From Anaerosolibacter sp. (lineage in GTDB: Bacteria; Bacillota; Clostridia; Peptostreptococcales; Thermotaleaceae): DNA of 64,000 nt. The notes under the pieces are model-generated. The model was not told where the DNA came from and did no database searches. It saw only the letters and a list, made by a program, of their open reading frames with translations. Made by a program: the position numbers and the translations under genes. Below, piece after piece: positions 25,763 to 36,756 of this stretch. Where the stretch lies: NCBI RefSeq assembly GCF_029240175.1, contig NZ_JARBTM010000001.1, positions 62,001 through 126,000 on the forward strand, in the 5' to 3' direction. Numbering within the stretch: position 1 is the first letter of the stretch; each line of letters begins with the position of its first letter.

Positions 25763-27223
25763 TTATTTACTTTTATCCCACTTTACAATAAGATTTCTTG
25801 CCGCCTTCACCTCATCGATTCTTCTTACAGGTGTATCATGGGGCGCAGTTTTTAATATTTCAGGGTTCGTTCCTGCTTCCTTTGCGATTTGAATCATTGC
25901 ATCTATGAAACTGTCGATGGTCTCTAGGCTTTCCGTTTCTGTTGGCTCTACCATGATTGCTTCATTTACAATCAATGGGAAATAAATCGTCGGCGGATGA
26001 TAACCATAGTCCAAAAGACGTTTTGCAATATCAAGGGTAGAAACACCTAATTTCTCCTCTAAAAGGCCTCCTAAAACAAATTCATGCTTACATACTTGAT
26101 CAATCGGTAAGTGGTAATATGGCTTTAGCTTGTGCATCATGTAATTTGCATTCAGCACAGCCTTTTCACTTACCTCTTTCAATCCTGCTGCTCCCAATGT
26201 AAGAATATAGGTATAGGCACGAACCATGATGCCGAAATGCCCATAGAAGCTTTTTACTTTACCGATAGATAGAGGACGATTATCATCCAGTACAAATCTC
26301 TCACCTGTTTTTTCTATAACAGGTACAGGCAGGAATTGCACCAAATCACTTCTTACGCCCACAGGCCCACTGCCTGGTCCACCGCCTCCATGGGGGGTAG
26401 AGAAAGTTTTGTGCAGATTAAAGTGAATCACATCAAATCCCATGTCTCCGGGTCTTGTGATGCCCATGATGGCATTCATATTGGCACCATCATAATAAAG
26501 CAAGCCCCCTGCTTCATGGACTAGGTCTGCGATTTCCTTAATATTGGTTTCAAACAATCCAAGGGTACTTGGATTTGTCAGCATTAAGCCTGCAATCTCA
26601 TCATTCAAAACAGCCTTTAGGCTTTCTATATCCACTGCTCCGTTTTTATCAGATTTTATCTCAACGATGTCAAACCCAGCAACAGCTGCACTGGCAGGAT
26701 TGGTTCCATGGGCAGAGTCTGGAACGATGATCTTTGTCCTTTTATGATCTCCCCTGTTCTCATGGTAAGCCTTCATGATCATTAGCCCTGTCATTTCTCC
26801 ATGGGCCCCTGCAGCAGGCTGAAGGCTTACTCTTTCCATACCGGATATTTCTGAGAGCATTCCATCCAGTTCATACATCAGCTCAAGAGCACCCTGCACA
26901 GTTTCTTCTGGTTGATAGGGATGAACCCTTGCAAATTTATCAAGGGATGCCATATCCTCATTGATCTTAGGGTTATACTTCATGGTACAAGAACCTAGGG
27001 GATAAAAACCCGTGTCTACACCATAATTTTTATTGGATAATCTGGTATAGTGCCGAATCACATCCACTTCACTAACTTCTGGCAGATCCACTTCATTTTC
27101 TCTTAAAAATGTGCTTGGAATGATGTTTTCCAGCTCTTTTTCAGCCACATCACAATCTGGAAGATGATAAGCCTTTCTCCCCCCATTGGTGATTTCAAAA
27201 ATTAGCTTGTTGTAGTCCCTCAT
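25763..27223 (-). CDS. gcvPB: glycine dehydrogenase (decarboxylating) subunit 2
   Basis: C-terminal half of P-protein, holding the pyridoxal phosphate lysine: [20 protein letters not shown] (Lys near residue 273). 486 residues, normal for the split form. It decarboxylates glycine and passes aminomethyl to the lipoyl arm of GcvH. GGAGG precedes the ATG, and the start overlaps the gcvPA stop (TAATG), so the two subunits are translationally coupled. Confidence 0.98.
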   Translation of the reverse strand: MRDYNKLIFEITNGGRKAYHLPDCDVAEKELENIIPSTFLRENEVDLPEVSEVDVIRHYTRLSNKNYGVDTGFYPLGSCTMKYNPKINEDMASLDKFARVHPYQPEETVQGALELMYELDGMLSEISGMERVSLQPAAGAHGEMTGLMIMKAYHENRGDHKRTKIIVPDSAHGTNPASAAVAGFDIVEIKSDKNGAVDIESLKAVLNDEIAGLMLTNPSTLGLFETNIKEIADLVHEAGGLLYYDGANMNAIMGITRPGDMGFDVIHFNLHKTFSTPHGGGGPGSGPVGVRSDLVQFLPVPVIEKTGERFVLDDNRPLSIGKVKSFYGHFGIMVRAYTYILTLGAAGLKEVSEKAVLNANYMMHKLKPYYHLPIDQVCKHEFVLGGLLEEKLGVSTLDIAKRLLDYGYHPPTIYFPLIVNEAIMVEPTETESLETIDSFIDAMIQIAKEAGTNPEILKTAPHDTPVRRIDEVKAARNLIVKWDKSK

Positions 27224-28563
27224 TATATCACCTCCAGTACTTGAACAAGCCGATCGATTTCCGCTTTTGTTCTTTTCTCAGTGACGCAGAACAGCAATCC
27301 ATTCTCGAACTGAGGATAATCTTTTCCTAGTTCATATCCTCCCAGAATATTATGCTTCATTAATGCTTCATTGACCTTACTTGCTTTTAGATCACTGGTC
27401 ACAGCAAATTCTTTAAAAAACGGTTGATTGAACAATGGCTTGAATTTCCCACTCTTTGTAATCTGCTCAAAGGCATAATGGGCCTTTTGAGCGCTTTGGA
27501 CTGCTACTTCTTTAATCCCCTGTTTACCCATAGTTGTTAAGTAGATCGCAGCCATAAGTGCATTTAGACCTTGATTCGAACAAATATTAGAAGTAGCTTT
27601 AAATCTTCGGATGTGCTGCTCCCTAGCCTGCAGGGTTAGTACAAATGCTCTCTTTCCATCAACATCCTCTGACTGACCAACGATTCTTCCAGGCATCTTT
27701 CTTACCAATTTAGCATTTGCCGCAAGAAATCCAAGATACGGACCGCCAAAATTTAATTGGTTCCCCAAGGACTGTCCTTCGCCCGCAACAATATCTGCAC
27801 CAAGCTCTCCCGGTGCTTTCAAAATTCCCAAAGAAATTGGGTCCACATAGTTAATAAGCATAGATTTATTTTCATGGGTGATTTTTTCAATAGCTGCCAT
27901 ATCCTCCAACGCACCAAAGAAATTTGGATTCTGTATAATTACACCGGCGGTTTCCTTGCCCATGGTAGTCTTTAATTGTTCTAGATCTGTAACACCATCT
28001 GCCATATCTATTTCAACCACTTGGAAATCTCTAAACTTTACATAGGTATCAAGGACTTTTCTAACCTCCGGATGAACTGTTTTTGACACAATGATGGCTT
28101 TCCGTTTTGTATTTTCCACAGCCATCATGGCACCCTCTACACAGGCCGTTGCACCATCATACATGGAAGCATTGGTTACATCCATCCCCGTAAGATGACA
28201 AATCATTGACTGATATTCAAATATTGCCTGAAGTGTACCTTGGCTGATTTCTGGCTGGTAAGGGGTATATGCTGTATAAAACTCAGATCTCATGGCCAAA
28301 TGCTTTACAATGGCAGGAATATAGTGATCATAAGCTCCCGCCCCTAAAAAGCATACCAAGTCCTCCACGCTCTTATTCTGATTGCTTAATCCCTTCATAT
28401 GACTTATAAGCTCCATCTCAGAAAGGGATTCACCCAGATTAAGTCCCCTATTCAATCGAAGGTCTTTCGGTATATCTTTGAATAAATCTTCTATAGATGC
28501 TCCGCCAATACTATCCAGCATCTGTTTTGCATCTGCTTCAGTATTTGGTATATACCTATGCAT
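27223..28563 (-). CDS. gcvPA: glycine dehydrogenase (decarboxylating) subunit 1
   Basis: N-terminal half of P-protein, partner of GcvPB. The ATG at 28563 ([15 protein letters not shown]) has AAGGAGG placed inside the end of gcvH and is preferred to an upstream extension; 446 residues, normal size. Marks: [53 protein letters not shown] and [16 protein letters not shown]. Lies between gcvH and gcvPB. Confidence 0.98.
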   Translation of the reverse strand: MHRYIPNTEADAKQMLDSIGGASIEDLFKDIPKDLRLNRGLNLGESLSEMELISHMKGLSNQNKSVEDLVCFLGAGAYDHYIPAIVKHLAMRSEFYTAYTPYQPEISQGTLQAIFEYQSMICHLTGMDVTNASMYDGATACVEGAMMAVENTKRKAIIVSKTVHPEVRKVLDTYVKFRDFQVVEIDMADGVTDLEQLKTTMGKETAGVIIQNPNFFGALEDMAAIEKITHENKSMLINYVDPISLGILKAPGELGADIVAGEGQSLGNQLNFGGPYLGFLAANAKLVRKMPGRIVGQSEDVDGKRAFVLTLQAREQHIRRFKATSNICSNQGLNALMAAIYLTTMGKQGIKEVAVQSAQKAHYAFEQITKSGKFKPLFNQPFFKEFAVTSDLKASKVNEALMKHNILGGYELGKDYPQFENGLLFCVTEKRTKAEIDRLVQVLEVI

Positions 28564-28564
28564 A

Positions 28565-28948
28565 TTATTCCTCCTTACCACAGAATTCCTGATATTGACG
28601 TTCATTCATCAACTGCTCAAGCTCCGTTTCATCGCTTAGCTCTATCAATACCATCCAGCTTCCATAAGGGTCTTCATTGATCAGCTGTGGAGAGTCTGAC
28701 AGTTCTTCATTGACTTCTAGCACCTTACCTGAAACTGGCAAATAGGAATCAGACGCTGCTTTTACTGACTCAGTAACACCAAAAACATCCCCTGCTTTGA
28801 ATTCACTGTCTACATCTGGCAATTCAACATAAACGATTTCCCCTAAAGCATGCTGTGCGTAATCGGTAATACCAATGTACGCCTTTCCATCCTCAACTTT
28901 GATCCACTCGTGGTCATTTGAATATAAAAGGCCTGCTATTGTTTTCAT
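28565..28948 (-). CDS. gcvH: glycine cleavage system H protein
   Basis: Lipoylated carrier that shuttles the aminomethyl group between P, T and L proteins. 127 residues. The lipoyl lysine is in [18 protein letters not shown] (Lys near residue 63), with [18 protein letters not shown] before and [13 protein letters not shown] after. AAGGAGG precedes the ATG. Substrate of the LipB and LipA encoded at the end of the same operon. Confidence 0.98.
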   Translation of the reverse strand: MKTIAGLLYSNDHEWIKVEDGKAYIGITDYAQHALGEIVYVELPDVDSEFKAGDVFGVTESVKAASDSYLPVSGKVLEVNEELSDSPQLINEDPYGSWMVLIELSDETELEQLMNERQYQEFCGKEE

Positions 28949-28961
28949 TTTTTCTTCCTCC

Positions 28962-30068
28962 TTATTTTTTATAGTTTTTACTATAGAATTTTTTGCTCAC
29001 TACTTTGGCTTTTAAAGCTTTTTTTCTGATTTGAATTTCTAGAGGTGTTCCCAACTCTGCATAGGCAATATCCACCATTGCCAACCCAATATTTATCTTT
29101 AAGGTTGGAGAAAAATATCCCGTCGTCACAAAACCAATCATCGTACCATTGGACAATACGTCATACCCATGTCTTGGGATGCCATTCTCCTCCATCTCAA
29201 ACCCTACAATCTTTCTTTTTAGCCCTTCTTCTTTCTGCTTTTGCAGTGCTTCTTTTCCAATAAAGTTCGCCTTGTTCAATTTCACGAACATGCCAAAGCC
29301 TGCTTCCAATGGGGTGATATCTTCTCCCAACTCATTTCCATAAAGGGGTAAGGTAGCCTCAAATCTTAAAGTATCCCTGGCACCAAGGCCTGCTGCCTTG
29401 ATTCCCTTTTCTTGACCAGCCTCCATGATTTTATCCCATACTGCTTCTGCATCCTTATGATCCAGGTAGATTTCAAATCCGTCTTCCCCTGTATAACCAG
29501 TCCTTGAAATTAAACAGTTTGCACCGGCTATATTTACATCTCTTTTACAGTAGAAGAAACCAATCTCTGACAAATCAGTATCTGTAAGCCCTTGCAATAT
29601 TTCTTGTGCCTTTGGCCCCTGAAGTGCCAGTTCTGATACATCATCAGAAAGATTTCTCATCTCAATATCGTAAGTGCCTACATTGTCTTTCATCCATTTA
29701 TAATCTTTTTCAACATTGCCTGCATTGATCACAAGAAAATAGTGATTGTTCGTAAATTTGTAAACCAAGAGATCATCCACGATACCACCGTGGGGGTAAC
29801 ACATAAATGTGTATAAAATCTGATTGTCATTTAATACAGATACATCATTGGTCACCAGATTTTGAACGTATTCCCCGGCTTGTGCTCCTTTGATTTCAAC
29901 CTCCCCCATATGGGATACATCAAATAGTCCTGCAGCGTTTCTCACTGCTTCATGCTCAGCCACAATGCCCTCAAATTGCACTGGCAGTGCCCATCCAGCG
30001 TAGTCAACAACCTTTCCTTTGTATTTCTCATGGGCAGGGAAAAGGGCTGTCTTTCTGAGTTCAGCCAT
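28962..30068 (-). CDS. gcvT: aminomethyltransferase (T protein)
   Basis: Releases ammonia and transfers the one-carbon unit to tetrahydrofolate. 368 residues. Motifs: [37 protein letters not shown] and [11 protein letters not shown]. First gene of the operon, 84 bp downstream of the riboswitch-linked hairpin. AAGGAGG precedes the ATG. No dihydrolipoamide dehydrogenase gene is seen in the operon, so the L protein must come from elsewhere. Confidence 0.98.
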   Translation of the reverse strand: MAELRKTALFPAHEKYKGKVVDYAGWALPVQFEGIVAEHEAVRNAAGLFDVSHMGEVEIKGAQAGEYVQNLVTNDVSVLNDNQILYTFMCYPHGGIVDDLLVYKFTNNHYFLVINAGNVEKDYKWMKDNVGTYDIEMRNLSDDVSELALQGPKAQEILQGLTDTDLSEIGFFYCKRDVNIAGANCLISRTGYTGEDGFEIYLDHKDAEAVWDKIMEAGQEKGIKAAGLGARDTLRFEATLPLYGNELGEDITPLEAGFGMFVKLNKANFIGKEALQKQKEEGLKRKIVGFEMEENGIPRHGYDVLSNGTMIGFVTTGYFSPTLKINIGLAMVDIAYAELGTPLEIQIRKKALKAKVVSKKFYSKNYKK

Positions 30069-30153
30069 AGAATCATCCTCCTTTAGAAATTTATTTTTAT
30101 ATGCAAATTGATTTTTGTTTTCTAAATTTTCTGTTAATTTAGTAAATAAATAA

Positions 30154-30195
30154 AGAGATATAGTGGCATGACAATAAAGCTGCCATTATATCTCT
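30154..30195 (-). terminator. glycine-riboswitch expression-platform hairpin
   Basis: AGAGATATAATGGCA and TGCCACTATATCTCT (minus strand) pair at 14 of 15 positions and are followed by TTTATTTATTTAC. The upper arm overlaps the 3' flank of the second aptamer, so glycine binding can compete with this terminator and turn the operon on. Confidence 0.75.
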
Positions 30196-30370
30196 CTGTA
30201 TTTTTGCCTGAGAGTTTCAACATGGATCATGTATTTCTCCTACGGCGCCGCCATTGCGATCTCTTCAGAGTTCCATCTAACAACGATATTTTTGCCTGAA
30301 AGTTTCTATCAAATAGATGGCTCTTCTGATATTGCTTCTTCGGCTATCTTCAACAAGATATCTCTCGCTG
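30186..30370 (-). ncRNA. tandem glycine riboswitch
   Basis: Two glycine aptamers in series on the minus strand. The first (about 30370-30288) has AGCGAGAG, GCCGAAGAAGCAA and CTTTCAGGCAAAAA. The second (about 30277-30190) has GAAGAGAT, GCGCCGTAGGAG and CTCTCAGGCAAAAA. These are the conserved blocks of the gcvT RNA element. It sits directly upstream of gcvT and controls the whole gcv-lip operon, including the candidate selenoprotein gene. Confidence 0.95.
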
Positions 30371-30407
30371 CTATCATATGGTCCTTATCAAGTTGGATAA
30401 ATATTCT

Positions 30408-30444
30408 AGTCTGGATATATTTATTATATAAACATATCCAGACT
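30408..30444 (-). terminator. hairpin terminator after gltB
   Basis: AGTCTGGATAT and ATATCCAGACT with an inner TTTA/TAAA pairing, 40 bp after the gltB stop. The following bases are AT-rich with no long T-run. The gcv promoter should lie between here and the riboswitch but I could not pick a clear one. Confidence 0.65.
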
Positions 30445-30483
30445 ATTTCAACAATTGATAATTAATTAACTTCTGAATTTGAC

Positions 30484-33400
30484 CTAACCAATCTTTTCCA
30501 TATGGCTTTGGTAAAGAGGTGAAACTACTTTAACAATTTTTTTCTGATATTCATTCCATTGATCTAAAATCACCTTCGCCTTAACACTTTGGGTATAAAG
30601 ATAATGCTTATGAATTAAGTCTTTTACCTGTTGTACCTCTTTTAGATTTACGAGTCCCTCTATGTTTACCATATCTAAATTACATTGATCTACAAATCCA
30701 TTCTCTTCGTCCAGAACATAGGCAACACCGCCGCTCATGCCTGCACCAAAGTTTCTGCCTGTAGCACCAAGGATCACAACCGTTCCACCTGTCATATACT
30801 CACATCCATGATCCCCTACACCTTCAACCACTGCAACGGCACCGCTGTTTCTTACACAGAATCGCTGACCTACTCGTCCTGAAATATAAGCCTCACCTGA
30901 GGTAGCTCCATACAGCAGCGTGTTTCCAGCGATGATGTTTCTACTAGGATCAAATATAATGCCTGCTGGAGGCACGACGATGATTCTCCCCCCGGATAAC
31001 CCTTTGCCTAAGTAGTCATTGGCATCCCCTTCCAGTATTAGGGTCATACCCTTTGCAGCAAAAGCACCAAAGCTCTGCCCTGCCGACCCTTTCACCTCAA
31101 CTTTTACTGCATCTTCAGGTATGCCCTGTTCTCCATAACAGCGAGCAATCTCTCCGCTAAGCATGGTTCCAAAGGATCGATCTGTATTTTTAATCCTGAG
31201 CTGATGATATATACCCTTTCCTTCTTGTAAAGCTGTCATGGTATCCTCAAGGATTTTGCTATCGAGGAGGGCTTCCCCGTTAAATTTCTGAGGCACTCCG
31301 TATTTTCCTGCGATACGTGAAGGCAGCTCCGGCTTATATAATATGGCAGATAAGTCGCAATCCTTTAGCTTTCCTACATTGATCTTTTCAATCTCTAAAG
31401 CATCTACTCTGCCAATCATTTCATCCATGGTTTTAAATCCGAGCTGAGCCATATATTCACGTACTTCCTCTGCCACAAAGGTTAAATAATTCATCACATG
31501 TTCAGGCTTACCCTTAAATTTTTCCCTTAATTTATGATCCTGGGTTGCAATGCCCGATGGACATTTATTCAAATGACATTGTCTACAAATCACACAACCA
31601 GCGGCAATCAATGGGGCCGTAGCAAATCCATACTCTTCCGCACCTAGTAGTGCAGCGATGACCACATCTCTTCCCGTCAACATCTTTCCATCCACTTGAA
31701 GGATTACTTTTCCTCTCAGATTATTTAACAAAAGGGTCTGTTGTGCTTCTGCGAGACCTAGTTCCCATGGCAATCCAACGTATTTCATGGAGCTGATAGG
31801 GGAAGCTCCCGATCCTCCATCATGCCCTCCTATAAGTACGAAGTCTGCATGGGATTTTACAACACCTGCCGCTACAGTGCCAACACCCATTTGAGACACT
31901 AATTTCACCCCTACCCGCCCAGCAGGGTTTGCATTCTTCAAGTCGAAAATCAGCTGAGACAAATCTTCAATGGAATAGATATCATGATGGGGCGGCGGTG
32001 AAATCAAATCAATCTCAGGTGTTGAATGTCTCACCTTTGCAATTTCAGGTGTCACCTTATCCCCCGGCAGATGTCCTCCTTCGCCCGGCTTCGCTCCCTG
32101 GGCCACTTTGATTTCTAGTTCATCGCAGTTCACCAGATAGTTGATGGTAACCCCAAACCTCCCTGAGGCCACCTGCTTTACAGCACTCTTCATATTTTGT
32201 CCTGTTCCATTCAATGCATATCTCCGTGGGTCTTCTCCCCCCTCGCCACTATTACTTGTACCACCCAGCCTATTCATGGCGATGGCTAGGGTTTCATGAC
32301 ATTCCATACTCAATGACCCAAAAGACATGCCAGAAATACGGAATCGCTTCACAATTTTTTCTACTGGCTCCACAGATTCCATGGGAATGCTGTTTATCTT
32401 TTTAAAGTTCAACAAACTGCGAATTGTAGCCCGCTTTTCATTCTGTCCGTTCACTTCATGGGCAAACAATCGATATTTCTGCAAATCACCATCGATACTG
32501 GCTTTTCTCAACGCACGAACGGTATCTGGATGTAGGATATGATATTCTCCATCCTTCCTATAGGATAATTCCCCGCCGTCATCCAGCTTTCCAAACTCCC
32601 GATAAGCCCGTTGATGTCTATCCAATACTTCTTTAGCAATTTCATCTAATCCAATACCTGATAAAATGGCTGGGGTATCTGTAAAGTACTCCTTAATCAC
32701 GTTTTGATGGATTCCTACGGCTTCAAATATCTGGGCTCCACAGTAGCTCTGCAAAGTGGAAATTCCCATTCTTGAGATAATCTTTAATAGTCCTCCAGAA
32801 ATCCCATCTCGATAGTTGGTATAGGCTTCCTCCAAGTCGGTTGCTTTCTTATGCTCCTTCTTTTCAATCATATGACCGATGGACTCAAATGCCATATATG
32901 GATGGACTGCCTTGGCACCAAATCCAATCAATAAAGCCATATGCATCACATCCCGGGCATCTCCTGCCTCTACGATCAAATCAACGGCTGTTCGAAGCTT
33001 CTTTCTTACCAAATGGTGATGCACTGCCCCTAGAGCCAATAAGCTCGGAATCGGTGCATTGTACATATCTACATTGCGATCACTCAAAACGAGAATATTG
33101 TAGCCCATCTTGACACTTTCTTCCGCCCGCTTACATAGATAATCTAGCCCATGTCTTAAGCCATTGCCCTCATGGTCTGCTTGAAAAACACAAGGGATGG
33201 TGATAGAACAAAAATCTTCCGTATGAAGACTGCAAATACCTTCAAATTCATGATTTTGCAGCACAGGGTGTTCTATCAGAATATATTTGTTATCCTTTTC
33301 CGTTTCTATTTCATCCAATAGCCTTCCATGGGTGCCTATAAACTGGATCAAAGACATAATCAAAGACTCCCGTATTGGATCGATGGCTGGGTTGGTTACT

Positions 33401-34974
33401 TGGGCAAATTTCTGCTTAAAATAGCTGAATAATAACTGGGGGCGCTCGGATAGTATAGCCAATGGTGTATCTATACCCATAGATCCAATAGGTTCTTTCC
33501 CACTTTTAGCCATGTAGAAAATAATCTTTTCTAATTCTTCCTTTGTAAATCCGAAAACCAATTGATTCCTATGCAATACTTCAAAGCTCATTTTCTTTCC
33601 ATCAAAGGGCTTCTCGATAGCCTTCAGTGTCACACGATTTTTTTCTACCCAATCGCCAAAAGGCTTACGGTGATATGCCACTGCCTTTAGTTCTTCATCG
33701 GAAACAATCCTTCTCTCTTCCGTATTCACCAGCAAAATCTTTCCAGGCTGTAGACATCCTTTTTCAACGATGTTTTCAGGGGCTATATCCAATACACCGA
33801 TTTCAGATGCCATGATGACCAAATCATCCTTGGTTTTTAGATATCGAGCAGGCCTTAAACCATTTCGATCTACAGTTATCCCTACCTTCACCCCATCGGT
33901 GAAAGCGATGGTGGCAGGTCCATCCCAAGGTTCCATTACCCTGGCATGATATTCATAAAAACCTCTCTTTTCCCGATCCATCTTATGGTCATTTTGCCAT
34001 GCTTCGGGAATCATCATCATCATGATATTCTCCAACGGATGGGCATTGGCGGCAAATAGCTCTACCGCATTATCAAAGGATGCAGAATCACTGCCGCCAG
34101 GCTCCATGATAGGCAAGGTTTTGGAGAACTCATCACCAAATCGTTTAGAGTGCATTACACCTTCCCTGGCCTGCATCCAGTTGATATTTCCACGGATGGT
34201 ATTGATTTCTCCATTATGGGCAATATAGCGGAAGGGTTGTGCCAGCTGCCAAGAAGGAAAGGTATTGGTGCTGTATCTTTCATGAATCATTACAATGGCT
34301 GTCTTCATCATGGGGTTTGAAAGGTCTGTATAAAACTCCTGCAATCTGCATCCTGCAATCAAGCCCTTATAGATTATGATCTGTGTAGAAAGAGAACAGA
34401 TATAAAAACTCTCTGTGTAAGGCTTTTGCGTGTCAGTGATTAATTTTTGTGCACGTTTTCTAACCATGAGAAGCTTTCGCTCGAAAGCATCCCTAGCTTG
34501 CCCATTTCTGTCGATGAAGATTTGTACAACCACAGGTCTCGTAGCTCTGGCAGCTTCACCGCAGGCCTCCTCATCAATGGGTACAGTTCGCCAGCCCAAT
34601 AGTTTCTGTTCTTCCTCTTTTAAAATTCTTTCCACTACTCCCTCGCAAAATATACGACTATGGGGCTCTCTAGGTAAAAAAATCATTCCCACTGCATAGT
34701 CTCCATAGCTAGGAAGATCGATGGACAATGCTTTTGTCTCTTCTTTGAAAAATTCATGGGGAATCTGGGTCAGGACCCCGGAACCATCCCCGGTGTTGGT
34801 ATCAGCATCCACTGCACCCCGATGCTGTAAATTCTTTAGTATTTGTAATCCCTGTTGGAGAATTTCATGACTTTTCTCCCCCTTGATGTGGGCGACAAAT
34901 CCTACACCGCAGCTATCCTTCTCCATACTGGGGTTATACAACCCCTGCTTCTCTGGTAACCCATGTTGAACCAT
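30484..34974 (-). CDS. gltB: glutamate synthase large subunit
   Basis: Makes glutamate from glutamine and 2-oxoglutarate. From the ATG at 34974 (GGGTGGG seven bases upstream) it is 1496 residues. A 21-residue propeptide ends at the catalytic cysteine of SCGVGFVAHIKG. Then come the class II glutaminase domain (about 22-400), the central domain, the FMN domain (KPGEGGHLPGDKV, SQMGVGTVAAGVVK, GGHDGGSGASP), a 3Fe-4S site CVICRQCHLNKCPSG, and the GXGXG beta-helix domain with repeated Gly. No gltD small subunit lies beside it, so electrons must come from a distant subunit or ferredoxin. Confidence 0.97.
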   Translation of the reverse strand: MVQHGLPEKQGLYNPSMEKDSCGVGFVAHIKGEKSHEILQQGLQILKNLQHRGAVDADTNTGDGSGVLTQIPHEFFKEETKALSIDLPSYGDYAVGMIFLPREPHSRIFCEGVVERILKEEEQKLLGWRTVPIDEEACGEAARATRPVVVQIFIDRNGQARDAFERKLLMVRKRAQKLITDTQKPYTESFYICSLSTQIIIYKGLIAGCRLQEFYTDLSNPMMKTAIVMIHERYSTNTFPSWQLAQPFRYIAHNGEINTIRGNINWMQAREGVMHSKRFGDEFSKTLPIMEPGGSDSASFDNAVELFAANAHPLENIMMMMIPEAWQNDHKMDREKRGFYEYHARVMEPWDGPATIAFTDGVKVGITVDRNGLRPARYLKTKDDLVIMASEIGVLDIAPENIVEKGCLQPGKILLVNTEERRIVSDEELKAVAYHRKPFGDWVEKNRVTLKAIEKPFDGKKMSFEVLHRNQLVFGFTKEELEKIIFYMAKSGKEPIGSMGIDTPLAILSERPQLLFSYFKQKFAQVTNPAIDPIRESLIMSLIQFIGTHGRLLDEIETEKDNKYILIEHPVLQNHEFEGICSLHTEDFCSITIPCVFQADHEGNGLRHGLDYLCKRAEESVKMGYNILVLSDRNVDMYNAPIPSLLALGAVHHHLVRKKLRTAVDLIVEAGDARDVMHMALLIGFGAKAVHPYMAFESIGHMIEKKEHKKATDLEEAYTNYRDGISGGLLKIISRMGISTLQSYCGAQIFEAVGIHQNVIKEYFTDTPAILSGIGLDEIAKEVLDRHQRAYREFGKLDDGGELSYRKDGEYHILHPDTVRALRKASIDGDLQKYRLFAHEVNGQNEKRATIRSLLNFKKINSIPMESVEPVEKIVKRFRISGMSFGSLSMECHETLAIAMNRLGGTSNSGEGGEDPRRYALNGTGQNMKSAVKQVASGRFGVTINYLVNCDELEIKVAQGAKPGEGGHLPGDKVTPEIAKVRHSTPEIDLISPPPHHDIYSIEDLSQLIFDLKNANPAGRVGVKLVSQMGVGTVAAGVVKSHADFVLIGGHDGGSGASPISSMKYVGLPWELGLAEAQQTLLLNNLRGKVILQVDGKMLTGRDVVIAALLGAEEYGFATAPLIAAGCVICRQCHLNKCPSGIATQDHKLREKFKGKPEHVMNYLTFVAEEVREYMAQLGFKTMDEMIGRVDALEIEKINVGKLKDCDLSAILYKPELPSRIAGKYGVPQKFNGEALLDSKILEDTMTALQEGKGIYHQLRIKNTDRSFGTMLSGEIARCYGEQGIPEDAVKVEVKGSAGQSFGAFAAKGMTLILEGDANDYLGKGLSGGRIIVVPPAGIIFDPSRNIIAGNTLLYGATSGEAYISGRVGQRFCVRNSGAVAVVEGVGDHGCEYMTGGTVVILGATGRNFGAGMSGGVAYVLDEENGFVDQCNLDMVNIEGLVNLKEVQQVKDLIHKHYLYTQSVKAKVILDQWNEYQKKIVKVVSPLYQSHMEKIG

Positions 34975-35080
34975 TTTATTTCCCACCCTTTCAAATAGCA
35001 GCATACGGCAAACCAAAACTGCTAGAATAATTGATTTTTTGTTTAATTTTTATAATTTTCAGAAAAATTATATAGGAGTT

Positions 35081-35109
35081 ATTCTATCATATTTATTCAC
35101 TGCATTCAA
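35081..35109 (-). promoter_or_regulatory. promoter of gltB
   Basis: On the minus strand TTGAAT and TAGAAT lie exactly 17 bp apart, about 110 bp before the gltB start. The gap 34975-35368 between gltB and the divergent nagZ is otherwise AT-rich with no gene or riboswitch that I can support. Confidence 0.6.
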
Positions 35110-35368
35110 CAATTTTTGAATAATTTTTTATTCTAACTTTCTTTAAAAATCAAGCATTTTCAATGTATTGCATGAAAACGTTATCCTGCAAAAACTGTAT
35201 ATTCTCCTTATTTAATGTATTTTTATTCGCGCTCTTATATAATCATACTTCTACAAAATTTACATTCCTGTTATTGGACTTTTTCAATGGTCTAGCCGCG
35301 CCCACGTCCTTGTATTCCTGTCATTCTTTGCATATAATATCAATGAGTACATATAAGGATGTGAAACC

Positions 35369-36649
35369 ATGAGCCGCAAAAGTTATTTATTTATCCTGTT
35401 TTTAATTTGCATTTTCGTCTTGTCTATCCTATCTGGCTGTTCTAGGCCAGAAAAAAACCGAGATACTACCCCTATAACACCATCAGAAGCAACAGAAATT
35501 CCAATGCCGCCTAAAGAACTTGATCCTTCCCAAATCTTATTGGAAAAGATGAACTTAGAAGAAAAAATTGGTCAGATGCTGATCGTTGGCTTTGAAGAAG
35601 CTTTGCCTACACCTCAGACACAGCAGCTCATTCAAGATAATAAAATCGGCGGCTTTATTTTATTTCAGAGAAACTATATGGATTTTGACGGAGCTGTCCA
35701 ACTTACAAATCAACTAAAGTCGTGGAATAAAGAAAATCCTCTCCCCCTTTTCATTTCCATAGACGAAGAGGGTGGTACCGTATCCCGGATTCCCGATGAA
35801 GGTACGAAATTTCCTGATGCCAGGCTTCTAGGACAAATAAATGATCCCAATTTAACCTATCAAATGGGACAAGTCATCGGCAGGGAATTAAAAGCCATGG
35901 GTGTTAATCTTAACTTCGCTCCTGTATTAGATATCGTTGCATCAAAGGAGAACAAGCTATTGATTCGTAGAGCTTTTGGAAGTACGCCAGAAACAGTTGC
36001 AGTCCATGGCCTGCAATTTATAAAAGGCCAACAGAAATCAGATGTTATCGCAGTCCCGAAGCATTTTCCAGGCCATGGTGATACCATCGTAGATTCCCAT
36101 GGAGGACTTCCTAAAATCATGGCGGATAGAGATATGCTCAATCGTCGCGAACTCATTCCCTTTAGAGAAACCTTCAATGAGGGGGTTTATGCTCTTATGG
36201 TTGGTCATTTAGCCTTTCCACTTATAGATCCTTCTGGATTGCCTGCTACCAAATCAGCGGTAATAATGAAAGATCTGTTGAGAACTGAGCTAAGCTACGG
36301 AGGCTTAATCATCACCGACGATATAGAGATGTCTGCATATATGGGCCAGAAGGATGATTTAGAGGAGTCTATCCTATTATCTATCCATGGGGGTGTAGAT
36401 ATTTTCGTTGTGGGGCATACCTATGATGTTCAGGTTAAGATCCTAGATATTATAAAAAGAGCCGTTCAAGACGGCCGCATTTCTGAAGATCGAATAAACC
36501 AATCTGTTCTAAGGGTTATACGGACAAAAAATAAGTACCATCTGTCTGATGAAATGATCAATGTGGAGCAGGCAAGGCAAAATTTTGGTATAAATGAGCA
36601 CAAAAATGTGTTGGAAGAAATTAAACGACGGTCAAAGAAGGTGCGCTAA
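35369..36649 (+). CDS. beta-N-acetylhexosaminidase, NagZ-type lipoprotein
   Basis: Glycoside hydrolase family 3 enzyme that removes N-acetylglucosamine from muropeptides during wall recycling. 426 residues. Lipobox LSILSGCSR (Cys near residue 24) anchors it outside the membrane. The catalytic core shows GQMLIVGFEE, SIDEEGGTVSRIP, the NagZ motif KHFPGHGDTIVDSHGGLP with its His/Asp pair, and IITDDIEMSAY. The ATG follows AAGGATGTG. The 3' end overlaps the first hairpin of a dispersed element (36641-36756). Confidence 0.93.
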   Translation: MSRKSYLFILFLICIFVLSILSGCSRPEKNRDTTPITPSEATEIPMPPKELDPSQILLEKMNLEEKIGQMLIVGFEEALPTPQTQQLIQDNKIGGFILFQRNYMDFDGAVQLTNQLKSWNKENPLPLFISIDEEGGTVSRIPDEGTKFPDARLLGQINDPNLTYQMGQVIGRELKAMGVNLNFAPVLDIVASKENKLLIRRAFGSTPETVAVHGLQFIKGQQKSDVIAVPKHFPGHGDTIVDSHGGLPKIMADRDMLNRRELIPFRETFNEGVYALMVGHLAFPLIDPSGLPATKSAVIMKDLLRTELSYGGLIITDDIEMSAYMGQKDDLEESILLSIHGGVDIFVVGHTYDVQVKILDIIKRAVQDGRISEDRINQSVLRVIRTKNKYHLSDEMINVEQARQNFGINEHKNVLEEIKRRSKKVR

Positions 36650-36756
36650 AGCGCACAGACCAAGATCTAGATCGAGGAAAAAAAGGATAAGGGGACGAAC
36701 ACAAGTCGTCCCCTTATCCTTATCTCAGTCTTAATCTTGATCTTGATCTCAATCTA
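36641..36756. repeat. dispersed GRYYRA-hexamer element, copy A, with internal terminator
   Basis: Order: small hairpin GTGCGC-TAAA-GCGCAC (36641-36656), overlapping the nagZ stop; three hexamers such as GATCTA and GATCGA (36658-36675); a strong stem AAGGATAAGGGGACGA with its exact complement (36683-36698, 36706-36721, 7-nt loop); then five inverted hexamers such as TTGATC and TTAATC (36725-36754), reaching the stop codon of the convergent amidase gene. It probably serves as a shared terminator. Related elements lie at 51847-52155 and 58207-58326. Confidence 0.65.

Noticed and set aside
25578-25892. 104-codon plus-strand ORF over the candidate selenoprotein gene
   Set aside because: It overlaps gcvPB antisense, and the minus frame has the proper ribosome binding site and operon position.
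30371-30483. Clear promoter for the gcv operon
   Set aside because: TATGAT is present but no -35 at proper spacing is convincing.
35163-35372. 69-codon ORF between gltB and nagZ
   Set aside because: Composition is plain AT-rich hydrophobic sequence with no ribosome binding site, and it runs into the nagZ start.
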